A stretch of DNA of 63,650 nucleotides from Geminicoccus harenae (GCF_019800005.1 NZ_JABGCL010000027.1:1-63650); one strand, 5' to 3'; shown: positions 15,937 through 25,015, counted from the first letter of the stretch. Translations and numbers: made by a program. The notes: generated from the sequence alone by a model not told the origin.

Positions 15937-17181
15937 TTGAGCGATTCGAGTTGGTGGTCGGAGGCCGGCAGCATCTGCGCCCATGACCCGGGCTTCGACG
16001 AGGGGGCGGTGGTCCCGCCGATCTACCAGACCTCGTTGTTCACCTTCGGCTCCTATGCCGAGATGCGCCAGGTCTTCGCCGGCGAGACGCAGCGGTCCAT
16101 CTACAGCCGGGTGGGCAACCCGAGCGTGCGGGTGTTCGAGGAGAAGCTGGCCCGCCTGGAAGGTACCGAGCAGGCCAGGGCGTTCGCCTCGGGCATGGCG
16201 GCGATCAGCGGCACCGTCCTGGCCCATGTGGCGAGCGGCGACCGGATCGTTGCGGTGCGCCACCTCTACCCGGACGCCTACCGCTTCTTCCAGACCATGC
16301 TGCCCAAGCTCGGCGTCACGGTCGACTATGTGGACGGCAGCGACCTCGGTGCCATCGAGCGGGTCCTGCCCGGGGCGAAGCTCCTCTACCTGGAGAGCCC
16401 GACCTCCTGGCTGTTCGAGGTCCAGGACCTGGCCGCCATCGCCAGGCTCGCGAAGGCCGCAGGCGTGATCACGGTCGCCGACAACAGCTGGGCCACGCCG
16501 ATCTTCCAGCGCCCGGCGACGCACGGCATCGACTTCGTCGTCCATTCCGCGTCGAAATACCTGTCCGGTCACAGCGACACGGTGGCGGGCGTAGTGTGCG
16601 GCAGTGCCGCCGGCATCCAGCGCCTGTCCGCCACCGCGGTGCCCTATCTCGGCGCCAAGCTCGCCCCGTTCGAGGCGTTCCTGCTGCTGCGCGGGCTGCG
16701 CACCCTGCCGGCCCGGATGCTGGCCCAGGAGAATGCCGGCATCGCAGTCGCCACTGCGCTCGCGAAGATGCCGGGCGTGGCGCGGGTGCTGCATCCGACC
16801 CTGGCCGGCAAGGTGGACGAGCGCCAGCTCATGGGCAGTTCGTCCCTGTTCTCCTTCGAGGCCGCACCCGGGCTCGACATCGAGCGGTTCTGCGACGCCC
16901 TGCGGCTGTTCCGGCTAGGCGTGAGCTGGGGCGGCCATGAGAGCCTGGTGATCCCGGCCGCGATCGCGCACGAGCAGGCCGGCGGCCCGAACTCCGTGGT
17001 CGACTTCGGCGTCAGCCCGCGCATCATCCGGCTCCATGTCGGGCTGGAATCGGCCGACGCGCTGATCGCCGACCTGGAGCAGGCGCTGGCCAGTGCCGGC
17101 GGCGAGGTAGCGGCGGTGCCGGCCGCACCCGCGCAGCCCGCAAAGAAGGGCTGGTGGACGAAGCGGCAGCGGACCGCCTGA
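15937..17181 (+). CDS. Cys/Met metabolism PLP-dependent enzyme (cystathionine gamma-lyase/synthase-like)
   Basis: A 414-residue fold-type I PLP enzyme. SVRVFEEKLARLEGTEQARAFASGMAAI is the substrate-binding and glycine loop region. YLESPTSWLFEVQD and VADNSWATP carry the PLP-binding Asp, and VVHSASKYLSGHSD contains the Schiff-base lysine at about residue 207. Members of the family do beta- or gamma-elimination or replacement on cysteine, cystathionine, methionine or homoserine esters; the exact reaction cannot be told. TTG 15937 is used with a GGGAG site upstream and gives the expected N-terminus. A basic Pro/Lys/Trp tail follows the last conserved helix. It precedes an ABC importer operon by 58 nt. 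Confidence 0.85.
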   Translation: MSDSSWWSEAGSICAHDPGFDEGAVVPPIYQTSLFTFGSYAEMRQVFAGETQRSIYSRVGNPSVRVFEEKLARLEGTEQARAFASGMAAISGTVLAHVASGDRIVAVRHLYPDAYRFFQTMLPKLGVTVDYVDGSDLGAIERVLPGAKLLYLESPTSWLFEVQDLAAIARLAKAAGVITVADNSWATPIFQRPATHGIDFVVHSASKYLSGHSDTVAGVVCGSAAGIQRLSATAVPYLGAKLAPFEAFLLLRGLRTLPARMLAQENAGIAVATALAKMPGVARVLHPTLAGKVDERQLMGSSSLFSFEAAPGLDIERFCDALRLFRLGVSWGGHESLVIPAAIAHEQAGGPNSVVDFGVSPRIIRLHVGLESADALIADLEQALASAGGEVAAVPAAPAQPAKKGWWTKRQRTA

Positions 17182-17201
17182 GGTCCGTGCGGAGAGGGCC
17201 A

Positions 17202-17221
17202 GCGGGCCGATCCGGGCCCGC
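17202..17221 (+). terminator. hairpin between the PLP enzyme and the ABC operon
   Basis: GCGGGCC (17202-17208) pairs with GGCCCGC (17215-17221) across a 6-nt loop. No T-run follows. It may reduce readthrough or protect the importer mRNA. Confidence 0.3.
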
Positions 17222-17239
17222 CAGGAGGGGAGACGAGCC

Positions 17240-18505
17240 ATGTTGAAGTCCATGGCGGCGGGTGCGCTGGCGCTCGTCCTGACGGCGGGCAGTGCCCTGG
17301 CCGACACCACGCTCCGGCTGACCGAGGTGATCACCAGCCCGCAGCGCACCGAGCATCTGAAGGGCATGATCGCGAAGTTCGAGGCGGCCAACCCGGGCGT
17401 GACCGTCGAGGTCACCTCCTTGCCCTGGGGCCAAGCCTTCGAGAAGCTCGCCACCATGGTCCAGGGCGGCAACATCCCGGACGTGGTGGAGATGCCCGAC
17501 CGCTGGCTGGCGCTCTATGCCGCCAACGGCCAGCTGGAGGATCTGTCGGCCTACCTGAAGGACTGGCCGGTCACGGCGCAGCTCACCGACCGCGCCGTGC
17601 AGTTCGGCTCCTGGTACAACGACACGCCCTACATGATCCCCTACGGCTTCTATATCCGGGCGATGTTCTGGAACAAGGAGCTGTTCGCTGAAGCCGGGAT
17701 GACCGAGCCGCCCAGGACCACCGAGGAATTCGTCGAGGCGTCGCGCAAGATCGCGACCCTGGGTAGCGGCAAGACCGGCTACTGCCTGCGCGGCGGCCCG
17801 GGGGCCACCAACGGCTACATCATGTTCATGCTGAACGAGCTGGGCTCCAACGAGTTCTTCGACGCGGAGGGCAACTCGACCCTGGACAAGCCGGAAGCGA
17901 TCCGCGGCCTCAAGATCCTGGCCGACATGTACCAAGAAGGCCTGGTGCCGAAGGACAGCGTCAACTGGGGCTTCAACGAGATCGTGGCCGGCTTCTATTC
18001 CGGCACCTGCGCCATGCTCGACCAGGATCCGGATGCGCTGATCGCGGTGGCCGAGCGCATGCCCGCGGACAAGTTCGCGGTGGCACCCATGCCGCTGGGC
18101 CCGGCCGGCAAGTCCTTCCCGACCATGGGCTATGCCGGCTGGGCGATGTTCGCCTCCTCCGAGCACAAGGACGAGAGCTGGAAGCTGATCGCCCATCTCT
18201 CCTCGCCGGAGATGAACCTGGAATGGGCCAAGATCGTGGGCGTGATCCCGATCCATAAAGGGGCGGAGAAGGACCCGTTCTTCGACACCGAGCAGTATCG
18301 CGGCTGGTTCACCGAGCTGAACGACCCGCGCTGGCAGCTCACCGCCATGCCTACCTATCTGGAGGAGTTCGGCTTCTTCGCCGACCAGATCTCGATCTCG
18401 GGCGGCCAGGAGCTGCTGCTGGGCCAGCGCACGCCCGAGGACGTCGCCAGTGAGTGGGCCGCCTACCTGACCGACGCGCAGAAGAAATGGCTGGCCGCGC
18501 GCTGA
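17240..18505 (+). CDS. ABC transporter substrate-binding protein, sugar type (family 1)
   Basis: A 421-residue periplasmic binding protein. The signal peptide runs to about residue 21 (ending ALA). The mature part follows the MalE/UgpB pattern: LTEVITSPQRTEHLKGMIAKFEAANPGV, then GGNIPDVVEMPDRW, and an IPYGFYIRAMFWNKELFAEAG segment. It delivers a carbohydrate-like ligand to the two permeases encoded next. GGAGG lies upstream of ATG 17240. Its end overlaps the first permease gene by 19 nt, so the genes are one operon. The ligand cannot be predicted from sequence. Confidence 0.92.
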   Translation: MLKSMAAGALALVLTAGSALADTTLRLTEVITSPQRTEHLKGMIAKFEAANPGVTVEVTSLPWGQAFEKLATMVQGGNIPDVVEMPDRWLALYAANGQLEDLSAYLKDWPVTAQLTDRAVQFGSWYNDTPYMIPYGFYIRAMFWNKELFAEAGMTEPPRTTEEFVEASRKIATLGSGKTGYCLRGGPGATNGYIMFMLNELGSNEFFDAEGNSTLDKPEAIRGLKILADMYQEGLVPKDSVNWGFNEIVAGFYSGTCAMLDQDPDALIAVAERMPADKFAVAPMPLGPAGKSFPTMGYAGWAMFASSEHKDESWKLIAHLSSPEMNLEWAKIVGVIPIHKGAEKDPFFDTEQYRGWFTELNDPRWQLTAMPTYLEEFGFFADQISISGGQELLLGQRTPEDVASEWAAYLTDAQKKWLAAR

Positions 18506-19416
18506 GGCTTGCTAGGCAAGCTCCGGCCGGGCGCCGGAGCTTCCGCTCGATCGCCGAGCCCTGGACCTATCTGTCGCCGACCCTGGTCCTGATCGCCCTC
18601 TTGATGCTGGTGCCGCTGATCGTCGGCATCGGCTTCGCCTTCCAGAACGTCCAGATCCTGAACCCGTTCAAGCGCGGCTTCGTGGGCCTGGCCCATTTCC
18701 AGGCGATCGCGAACGACCCGATCTTCTGGCTGGCGCTGGTCAACACGCTCTGGTGGACGTTCGCCTCGCTGATCCTCCAGTTCCTCCTCGGCCTGGGCCT
18801 GGCCCTGCTGCTCTGGCGCGAGTTCAAGGGCAAGCGGCTGGTCCAGGCGATCGTGTTCCTGCCCTGGGCGGTGCCGTCCTTCTTGTCCGGCCTGACGTTT
18901 GCCTGGCTGTTCAACCCGGTGGTGGGCCCCTTCCCGCACTGGCTCCACGCGCTGGGCCTACTGGCGTCGCCGGACAACATCCTGGCCGACCCGGCGCTCG
19001 CCATGTGGGGGCCGATCACCGCCAATGTCTGGTGGGGCATCCCGTTCTTCGCCATCACCATCCTGGCGGCTTTGCAGTCGATCCCGAACGAGATGTACGA
19101 GGCGGCCGCCATCGACGGGGCCGGGATGCTGGCGCGCTTTCGCCACGTCACGCTGGCCTACCTGGTGCCGACCATCGCCATCACCCTGCTGCTGCGCACC
19201 ATCTGGATCGCCAATTTCGGCGACCTGGTGGTGGTGATGACCGGCGGCGGCCCTGCCAACCAGACCCAGATCCTGCCCTCCTACATCTTCACGATGGCGT
19301 TCCGTAAGCTCGACTTCGGCTATGCCTCGGCCCTGTCCATGGTGCTGCTGGCGCTGCTGTTCCTCTACGCCATCCTGATCCTCGAGATGCGCCGCCGGCT
19401 CCGGAGCGCCTTCTGA
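18487..19416 (+). CDS. ABC transporter permease, sugar type (MalF-like)
   Basis: A 309-residue inner-membrane protein with about six transmembrane segments, starting with a hydrophobic helix at about residues 30-50 (LVLIALLMLVPLIVGIGF). The EAA loop that contacts the ATPase reads EAAAIDGAGMLARFRHVTLAYLVP at about residues 205-230. ATG 18487 lies inside the end of the binding-protein gene; the frame is open further upstream, but earlier starts add residues not seen in the family. It forms the pore with the next gene product. Confidence 0.92.
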   Translation: MAGRALRLARQAPAGRRSFRSIAEPWTYLSPTLVLIALLMLVPLIVGIGFAFQNVQILNPFKRGFVGLAHFQAIANDPIFWLALVNTLWWTFASLILQFLLGLGLALLLWREFKGKRLVQAIVFLPWAVPSFLSGLTFAWLFNPVVGPFPHWLHALGLLASPDNILADPALAMWGPITANVWWGIPFFAITILAALQSIPNEMYEAAAIDGAGMLARFRHVTLAYLVPTIAITLLLRTIWIANFGDLVVVMTGGGPANQTQILPSYIFTMAFRKLDFGYASALSMVLLALLFLYAILILEMRRRLRSAF

Positions 19417-19432
19417 TGAAAAGCGCATCCTG

Positions 19433-20284
19433 ATGGTGGTCGCCGGCACCTCGCAGCTGCGCCGCCGCCTGGGCTTCTTCGGCCACTGGCTCGCCCTGGC
19501 GCTCTATGTACTGGCCGCGCTGTTCCCGCTGTTCTGGCTGGTCAAGATCGCGGTGACCCCGACCGACCTGCTGTTCGGCGAGGGCATCCGGCTGTGGCCC
19601 AGCAGCACGACGCTCGGCAACTTCGCGACCGTGCTGCGGGCCACCGACTTTCCCTGGTATTTTTTGAACTCGGTGATCGTGTCGCTTTGCACCGCCGCGG
19701 CCGTGACCGTGGTGGCCAGCCTGTCCGGCTACGCGCTCTCGCGCTTCGCGTTCCGCTGGAAGAACGCGGTGGCCTTCTTCCTGCTGCTGACCCAGATCTT
19801 CCCGCTGGTGATGCTGATAGCACCCATCTACCGGCTGATGACGCCGCTGGGCCTGGTCGACAGCCTGATGGGCCTGATCCTGGTCTACACCGCCTATAAT
19901 ACGCCGTTCGCCACCTTCCTGATGCAGAGCTTCTTCGAGGGCATCCCCAAGGGCCTGGAGGAAGCGGCGATGATCGACGGCTGCACCCGCTTCCAGGCCC
20001 TGTGGCGGGTGATCCTGCCGCTCACTCTGCCCGGCATGGGCGCCACGCTGGGCTTCGTGTTCACCGCCGCCTGGTCGGAGCTCCTGTTCGCCCTGATGCT
20101 GATCTCCACCGAGACCAGGATGACCTTCCCGGTGGGCCTGCTCACCTTCGTGTCCAAGTTCTCGGTCGACTGGGGCCAGATGACCGCGGCGGCGGTGCTG
20201 GCGCTGATCCCGGCCTGCGCCTTCTTCGCGGTCATCCAGCGCTACCTGGTCCAGGGCCTGACGGCCGGCGCAGTGAAAGGCTGA
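19433..20284 (+). CDS. ABC transporter permease, sugar type (MalG-like)
   Basis: A 283-residue partner permease with about six membrane segments. Its EAA loop (EEAAMIDGCTRFQALWRVILPL) is at about residues 180-202, and PTDLLFGEGI follows the first helix, as in MalG-type proteins. It starts 16 nt after the first permease. No ATP-binding protein gene follows: the next genes are a small unknown ORF and an ABC-F factor, which is not a transporter ATPase. The importer must borrow an MsmK/UgpC-like ATPase from elsewhere. Confidence 0.92.
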   Translation: MVVAGTSQLRRRLGFFGHWLALALYVLAALFPLFWLVKIAVTPTDLLFGEGIRLWPSSTTLGNFATVLRATDFPWYFLNSVIVSLCTAAAVTVVASLSGYALSRFAFRWKNAVAFFLLLTQIFPLVMLIAPIYRLMTPLGLVDSLMGLILVYTAYNTPFATFLMQSFFEGIPKGLEEAAMIDGCTRFQALWRVILPLTLPGMGATLGFVFTAAWSELLFALMLISTETRMTFPVGLLTFVSKFSVDWGQMTAAAVLALIPACAFFAVIQRYLVQGLTAGAVKG

Positions 20285-20486
20285 TGATCCGCAAGTCTGG
20301 TCTCTTGGCAACTTTTCAGCGCCCGGCGGAATTCTCCCCCTCATCCCGGAACCGGCCAGTCAACCAGGCCGCCACTCGCCCTGTTGCCCGGCGAACGCAG
20401 CCATGGCTGTCGAATCATTTTTCCTTTTCAAGTTCGTAACTTCCTGTGTAACTAGAGATATACAAGTTCATCCGGCGGGGGGCCTG

Positions 20487-20714
20487 ATGACGTTGTCGAT
20501 GCCTGTGCGCAGGGACGTGCCGCCGCACGACCTGCCCGATGTGGATTTCGATCGCCTGTTGCATTTGATGGAACGGATCGACCAGTTGTCCGCGCAGATC
20601 TCGGATGCGGGCCTGGCCTTGCGTTCGCTGGTCGGTGGCCGGCAGCGCGGCGAGTCCGGCCCGGTCGGCAAGCGCGGTGCGCCGACGCCAGCGGGGACAC
20701 CGTTCCCCTCTTGA
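20487..20714 (+). CDS. small hypothetical protein
   Basis: A possible 75-residue protein starting at ATG 20487 after a G-rich site. The first half has an amphipathic helix-like pattern (PDVDFDRLLHLMERIDQLSAQISDAGLALRSLV) and the second half is a flexible Gly/Pro/Arg tail. Codon choice is GC-rich at third positions, unlike the AT-rich 80 nt just upstream, which supports coding. I do not recognise it. It ends 30 nt before the ABC-F gene. Confidence 0.45.
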   Translation: MTLSMPVRRDVPPHDLPDVDFDRLLHLMERIDQLSAQISDAGLALRSLVGGRQRGESGPVGKRGAPTPAGTPFPS

Positions 20715-20744
20715 CGCCGGCGCGCCGGCAGGCCTCCTGCCGCC

Positions 20745-22610
20745 ATGCTCGACCTGAACGACGTCACCCTGCGCATCGCCGGCCGCCCCCTCCTGGAGGG
20801 CGCCAGCCTGCACATGCCCGCCAACCGCCGCTTCGGCCTGGTCGGCCGCAACGGCACCGGCAAGACCTCGCTGTTCCGCCTGATCACCGGTGAATGGCAC
20901 GCCGATGCCGGCGAGGTCCGCCTCCAGCCCGGCATCCGCCTGGGCATCGTCGCCCAGGAGGCGCCGGGCGGCAGCCTGACACCGCTGGAAGGCGTGCTCG
21001 CCGCCGACCGCGAGCGCGCCTCGCTGATGGCCGAGCGCGCCACCGCCACCGACGGCATCCGCATCGCCGAGATCGAGAACCGCCTCCACGAGATCGGCGC
21101 CGACGCGGCACCTGCCCGCGCCGCGATCATCCTGAAGGGTCTCGGCTTCGACGACGAGATGCAGCACCGCCCGCTCTCGTCCTTCTCCGGCGGCTGGCGG
21201 ATGCGCGTGGCGCTGGCCGGCGTCCTGTTCACCGAGCCCGACCTGCTCCTCCTGGACGAGCCCACCAACCACCTGGACCTCGAAGCCACGCTCTGGCTCA
21301 CCGAGCACCTGGCGAAATACCCGCGCTCCCTGCTCCTGATCAGCCACGACCGCGACCTGCTCGACGCCGTGCCGGAGCGCATCGTCCACCTAAAGAACCG
21401 CAGGCTCACCACCTGGACGGGCGGCTTCACCCAGTTCCGCCGCCAGCTCGCCGAGCAGCGCGAGCTGCGCGAGAAGACCCGCGCCAAGCAGATGGAAGCC
21501 CGCGCCCACCTGCAGAGCTTCGTCGACCGCTTCCGCGCCAAGGCCACCAAGGCCCGCCAGGCCCAGTCGCGCCTGAAGATGCTGGAAAAGATGCCGGTCC
21601 TGGACGCCGAGGTGCTGGAGCCGGACGTCGTGTTCGACTTCCCCACCCCCGACGTCCCGCCCCCGCCGCTGATCACCATGGACCGTGCCTCGGTCGGCTA
21701 CGGCGACCGGCCCATCCTGACCAACCTCAGCTTGCGCATCGACCCCGACGACCGCATCGCGCTGATCGGCGCCAACGGCAACGGCAAGTCGACCTTCGCC
21801 AAGCTCCTGGCCGAGCGCCTCCAGCCCATGACCGGCGAGCTCACCCGCGCCCGCGGCCTCAAGGTAGGCTTCTTCGCCCAGCACCAGATCGAGGACCTGA
21901 CCCCCGAGGCCGACGCCATCGCCCACCTGCGCCGCCTCCTCCCCGACACGCCCGAGCAGAAGATCCGCGCGCGTCTCGCCCGCTTCGGCCTGAACCAGGA
22001 CAAGGCGATCACGCCCGCCAAGAACCTCTCCGGCGGCGAGAAGGCCCGCCTCAACCTCGCCATGATCACCTGCCACGACCCGCAATTCCTGATCCTGGAC
22101 GAGCCCACCAACCATCTCGACATCGACAGCCGCGAAGCCCTGATCGAGGCCATCAACGAGTTCCCCGGCGCCGTCGTCCTGGTCTCCCACGACCGCCACC
22201 TCCTGGAACTCACCGCCGACCGCCTCTGGCTGGTCGACAAGGGCCGCGTCACCCCCTTCGACGGCGACATCGACGACTACCGCCAGCACATGCTGGCGGA
22301 ACGTGCTGCGGCTACGCGGCCGGCCGCGCCTGCGCTGGAGGCCACGGCCCCGAAGCGCAGTGCCAACGAACGCCGGCAGAAGCTGGCGCCGCTCCGGCAG
22401 GAGGCGGCCAAGCTGGAGCGGCTGATCGAGCGCATCCAGGCGGCGATCGCGGAGATCGACGGGAAGCTGGCCGATCCCAAGAGCTACATGAAGGGCATCG
22501 ACCTGGAGGGGCTGGGGAAGAAGAAGGCAGAATACTTGGACGGCCTGGAGAAGGCGGAGGGGAAATGGATGGAGTTGCTGGAGGAGATTGAGGAGGTTGA
22601 ACGGGGCTGA
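20745..22610 (+). CDS. ABC-F family ATPase (YheS/Uup-like)
   Basis: A 621-residue soluble protein with two ABC domains and no membrane segment. The first domain has GRNGTGKTS (about residues 35-43), the signature SSFSGGWRMRVALA and LLLDEPTNHLD. The second has GANGNGKST, LSGGEKARLNLA and LILDEPTNHLD. The linker between them (about residues 235-285) is rich in Arg, Lys and Gln. A C-terminal coiled coil follows residue 540 (RRQKLAPLRQEAAKLERLI). ABC-F proteins act on the ribosome at the E site or give antibiotic protection; the subgroup here is not certain. The start at 20745 is at the conserved MLDLNDVTLR. Confidence 0.93.
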   Translation: MLDLNDVTLRIAGRPLLEGASLHMPANRRFGLVGRNGTGKTSLFRLITGEWHADAGEVRLQPGIRLGIVAQEAPGGSLTPLEGVLAADRERASLMAERATATDGIRIAEIENRLHEIGADAAPARAAIILKGLGFDDEMQHRPLSSFSGGWRMRVALAGVLFTEPDLLLLDEPTNHLDLEATLWLTEHLAKYPRSLLLISHDRDLLDAVPERIVHLKNRRLTTWTGGFTQFRRQLAEQRELREKTRAKQMEARAHLQSFVDRFRAKATKARQAQSRLKMLEKMPVLDAEVLEPDVVFDFPTPDVPPPPLITMDRASVGYGDRPILTNLSLRIDPDDRIALIGANGNGKSTFAKLLAERLQPMTGELTRARGLKVGFFAQHQIEDLTPEADAIAHLRRLLPDTPEQKIRARLARFGLNQDKAITPAKNLSGGEKARLNLAMITCHDPQFLILDEPTNHLDIDSREALIEAINEFPGAVVLVSHDRHLLELTADRLWLVDKGRVTPFDGDIDDYRQHMLAERAAATRPAAPALEATAPKRSANERRQKLAPLRQEAAKLERLIERIQAAIAEIDGKLADPKSYMKGIDLEGLGKKKAEYLDGLEKAEGKWMELLEEIEEVERG

Positions 22611-23161
22611 TCCACCCAACTCAAACCATAGAAGAGGCCCACCCAGCCGATGGTGCATAAGCCGATGAGTCCATCGGTTCGCTCCACTTGGTCAGCTATA
22701 GGTTTGATGCAGCCAGCAAGATTCGCACTGTCAAGTGCCGGTCACGCGGCTGGACGGCTGCCGACGCGCGCTATGGCTGACACCGAGATCGCCATCCGCA
22801 CAGGTGGCCGGCTGTGCTTCTCGAGGTTCTCAAGTGCTGGCTAGCCTGGCTGTTGAAATAGAATCTTGTCATATCCGGAGAAATACTTCCTGGGGCGACG
22901 TTGCATACAACCGGGACGACAGTAGCCTCAAAACATATCACGGCAGCGTGATGCTGGTACGATCTCTGACGAAGGGATACGAGCGGATCAACACACTGTA
23001 GCCTGAGGTGGGCCGTAGCTGTTGGTTCTACATCTGCCTGGACGTTAACAAATGATTGGTCATCTACTGCTAGATGCGAATCTTAGCGGAGGGACCCACG
23101 TACCCTCGTTTACCGAAGATAGCGTGCCCTTCCTCTCATGAAGCGACGCCTCCACTGCACG

Positions 23162-23311
23162 TCAAGTAGAGGAATGGACACAGCCCGCCTTGCCTAATAG
23201 CTCAAGCGACAGGCGCTCTCGTTCACCTGCCGAGATGAGCGTAGACTCAAAGGTCTTTTCTCGTGCTGCGCCCGGTACACGGCCAACAACAGTTGCATCA
23301 TAATAATGCAC
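23162..23311 (-). CDS. possible small protein or gene remnant
   Basis: On the minus strand, GTG 23311 opens 49 codons to TGA at 23162-23164. The predicted chain has protein-like composition, including PGAAREKTFESTLISAGER and a helical ERERLSLELLG segment. The frame stays open further upstream into AT-rich DNA, with a second GTG at 23332. No ribosome-binding site is convincing and no family is recognised. It could be the end of a decayed gene. Confidence 0.25.
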   Translation of the reverse strand: MHYYDATVVGRVPGAAREKTFESTLISAGERERLSLELLGKAGCVHSST

Positions 23312-23334
23312 AATATCTAAGCTATATTGCACAT
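23306..23334. repeat. imperfect AT-rich inverted repeat
   Basis: ATGCACAATAT (23306-23316) and ATATTGCACAT (23324-23334) can pair at 9 of 11 positions, with a two-base mismatch and a 7-nt centre. It lies about 135 nt before the first glycine-rich gene and may be a regulatory site. Confidence 0.35.
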
Positions 23335-23467
23335 TACTTGTAAGTATTAAAACTTTATTTATTAAAAATGTCTGGACCTACTATTCGAAATAAAGACAAT
23401 GAATTGCCCACAGTACAGCAACAGTATTGGACTGCTGAGTACTGATGGATGTCAGGGGAATACTATT

Positions 23468-23899
23468 ATGAAGAAGATGCTGAAAGCTCTGTGCAGTGCG
23501 GCCGCGATTCTAGGCCTGCTTGCGATTCCCACAATGGACGCCGAAGCCCGCAAGGGCGGCAAAGGCAAGGACAGGGGCGGCATCAGCGTCAACATTGGCA
23601 AGGGCGGCGACGGCGGTGCTGCCAGAGGTGGCAGAGGTGGCGATGCCAGGGGCGGCAATGCTACCGCAACTGGTGGCGACGTTAGCGCTAGTGCGAACGG
23701 TGGCGCCGGTGGCGCCGGTGGCGGCGGTGGCGCCGCTACGCTAGGTGGCACCGGTGGTGACGGTGGCAAGGGTGGCGACGGCGGCAAGGGAGGCACTGCC
23801 ACCGCCACTGGTGGTAGCACTACCGCCACCGGTGGTAACGCTACCGGCGGGAGTGGCGGTGCTGCCACCGGTGGCGACGGCGGCGACGGTAATGACTGA
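23468..23899 (+). CDS. exported glycine-rich repeat protein 1
   Basis: A 143-residue protein. The signal peptide is clear: MKKMLKALCSAAAILGLLAI, cleaved after about residue 27 (DAEA). A short basic stretch (RKGGKGKDR) follows. From about residue 47 the chain is nearly all Gly, Ala, Asp, Thr, Ser and Asn, in units such as GGDGGKGG and TATATGG. It has no catalytic motif, no LPxTG or other sorting signal, and ends in Asp. Composition recalls PGRS-type and other low-complexity surface proteins, but homology cannot be claimed. ATG 23468 is picked because the signal peptide begins there; an earlier in-frame ATG at 23399 adds unrelated residues. First of three such genes in a row. Confidence 0.7.
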   Translation: MKKMLKALCSAAAILGLLAIPTMDAEARKGGKGKDRGGISVNIGKGGDGGAARGGRGGDARGGNATATGGDVSASANGGAGGAGGGGGAATLGGTGGDGGKGGDGGKGGTATATGGSTTATGGNATGGSGGAATGGDGGDGND

Positions 23900-24251
23900 A
23901 GTCGCCATCGTTCCCAGAAAGAACTCATGGCTCGCTGTTATGCAGCCGGCTTGCTTTACTAGATCGGGGCGCTGCTTAGACGGGCCACCGCAAGCATCTA
24001 TCCGATCTTGGATCGCTAAGCAAAGCTTCCAAAGCCGTTATCAGTATCATTGATAGGGGAAGTAGCAGTTAGTGAACCATGAGTTGTCGAGACGCTAACA
24101 ACAACCAGCAATCAAGCAACAGATGCATCTGTTAAGGCCTTTGGAGCGCCCGTCGCGATCGTCGTGGGGGGCGCTCATTCCTATTGCCTTTCGAAAGGTG
24201 CCGCTGGAGAGGCTCGCCAATTCCAGGCTCAAATAGTTTAGGAGCATTACT
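23900..24251. other. spacer between glycine-rich genes 1 and 2
   Basis: No gene is visible. A perfect 8-bp inverted repeat, GAGCGCCC (24144-24151) and GGGCGCTC (24169-24176), lies 76 nt before gene 2; it has no T-run after it. Its role as terminator or operator is open. Confidence 0.4.
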
Positions 24252-24731
24252 ATGAATATTGTCACGGCTCTTGTCGGTGCGGCTGCCGTTCTCGGGCTGC
24301 TTGCTGGCCTTCCCGCAGACGCCGATGCCGCCGGTAACGGCAAGGGGCGCGCTGGTGCCAATGTTAGCGCGGATGGCGGCGATGGGGGCGATGGAGGTGC
24401 CGGCGGCAACGCGATCGGTGAGGGTGCCATCGGTGGCAATGGAGGCGCTGGAGGCAGTGGCGGAAACGGCGGGTTGAATACTAGTGGCGGCGACGGAGGC
24501 GATGGAGGCAATGGAGGCGATAGCAGCAGTTCGACACCCGGGGGGGGCGTCGCAAAGGGCATCGGAAAGGGCAATGGCCCGTCGCCTAAGGACGGCAAGG
24601 ACGGCAAGGACGGCAAGAACGGACACGACGGCAAGGACGGCAAGGACGGCAAGGACGGCAAGGCCGGCAAGTTTGGCGGCGTCGGCGGCGACGGCGGCGC
24701 CGGTGGTACCGGTGGCGACGGTGCACTCTAG
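24252..24731 (+). CDS. exported glycine-rich and collagen-like repeat protein 2
   Basis: A 159-residue protein with a signal peptide (about residues 1-26, ending ADADA) directly after a GGAG site. Residues about 40-95 are Gly/Asp/Asn/Ala-rich with GGDGGDGG and GGNGGAGG units. A short linker with SSSS and TPGGG follows. Residues about 112-140 are perfect Gly-X-Y triplets, mostly GKD, which is the collagen pattern with charged X and Y positions. The tail returns to GG-rich units. There is no proline-rich triplet stretch, so triple-helix stability is uncertain. The three-gene order and shared architecture suggest a common ancestor with its neighbours. Confidence 0.72.
   Translation: MNIVTALVGAAAVLGLLAGLPADADAAGNGKGRAGANVSADGGDGGDGGAGGNAIGEGAIGGNGGAGGSGGNGGLNTSGGDGGDGGNGGDSSSSTPGGGVAKGIGKGNGPSPKDGKDGKDGKNGHDGKDGKDGKDGKAGKFGGVGGDGGAGGTGGDGAL
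24591..24671 (+). repeat. tandem 9-bp repeats encoding collagen-like triplets
   Basis: The unit GACGGCAAG occurs seven times exactly, plus two variant copies, between 24591 and 24671 inside glycine-rich gene 2. Nine-base units keep frame when copies are gained or lost. Confidence 0.85.
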
Positions 24732-25015
24732 GACGTCACCAGCAGCCTGCAAGCTTCACCTATACGCAGCTGTAGTGCCAGGTCGTTCTTCTTTGAGCGT
24801 AAGTATCTGTGCCCAAGCCAGTCTGCTCGTCAGGACAGAGCACCCCGCATCGTCTTGACTGCAGGGGTTGGCTAAGACTGACAGAGGTCGACTGGGTGCA
24901 CCTGGCAACGAGTCAATGGGGAAACGGCGCAAATTCAGGCTCCTGGCCTGGAGAACATCAACTTGCTCCCTTCGTATAGGACGGCTGATGCTGTCGGAAG
25001 TGGAGGATTGCTCAC

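Larger units (their letters stand above)
22611..23467. other. AT-rich, gene-poor stretch upstream of the glycine-rich gene cluster
   Basis: Composition drops sharply from that of the ABC-F gene. No confident gene is seen. An open plus-strand frame ending at 23001 has a polar C-terminal part with no known motif. The last 200 nt are very AT-rich and probably hold the promoter of the gene at 23468. Two items inside, a minus-strand ORF and an imperfect hairpin, are listed separately. Confidence 0.5.

Noticed and set aside
22735..23001. 88-codon plus-strand ORF
   Set aside because: The first half is Arg/Cys-rich and the rest has no motif. It lacks a ribosome-binding site.
23452..23928. Proline-rich ORF opposite glycine-rich gene 1
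   Set aside because: Pro-Pro-rich translation is the complement of GGX codons. It has no signal peptide or ribosome-binding site, while the plus frame has both.
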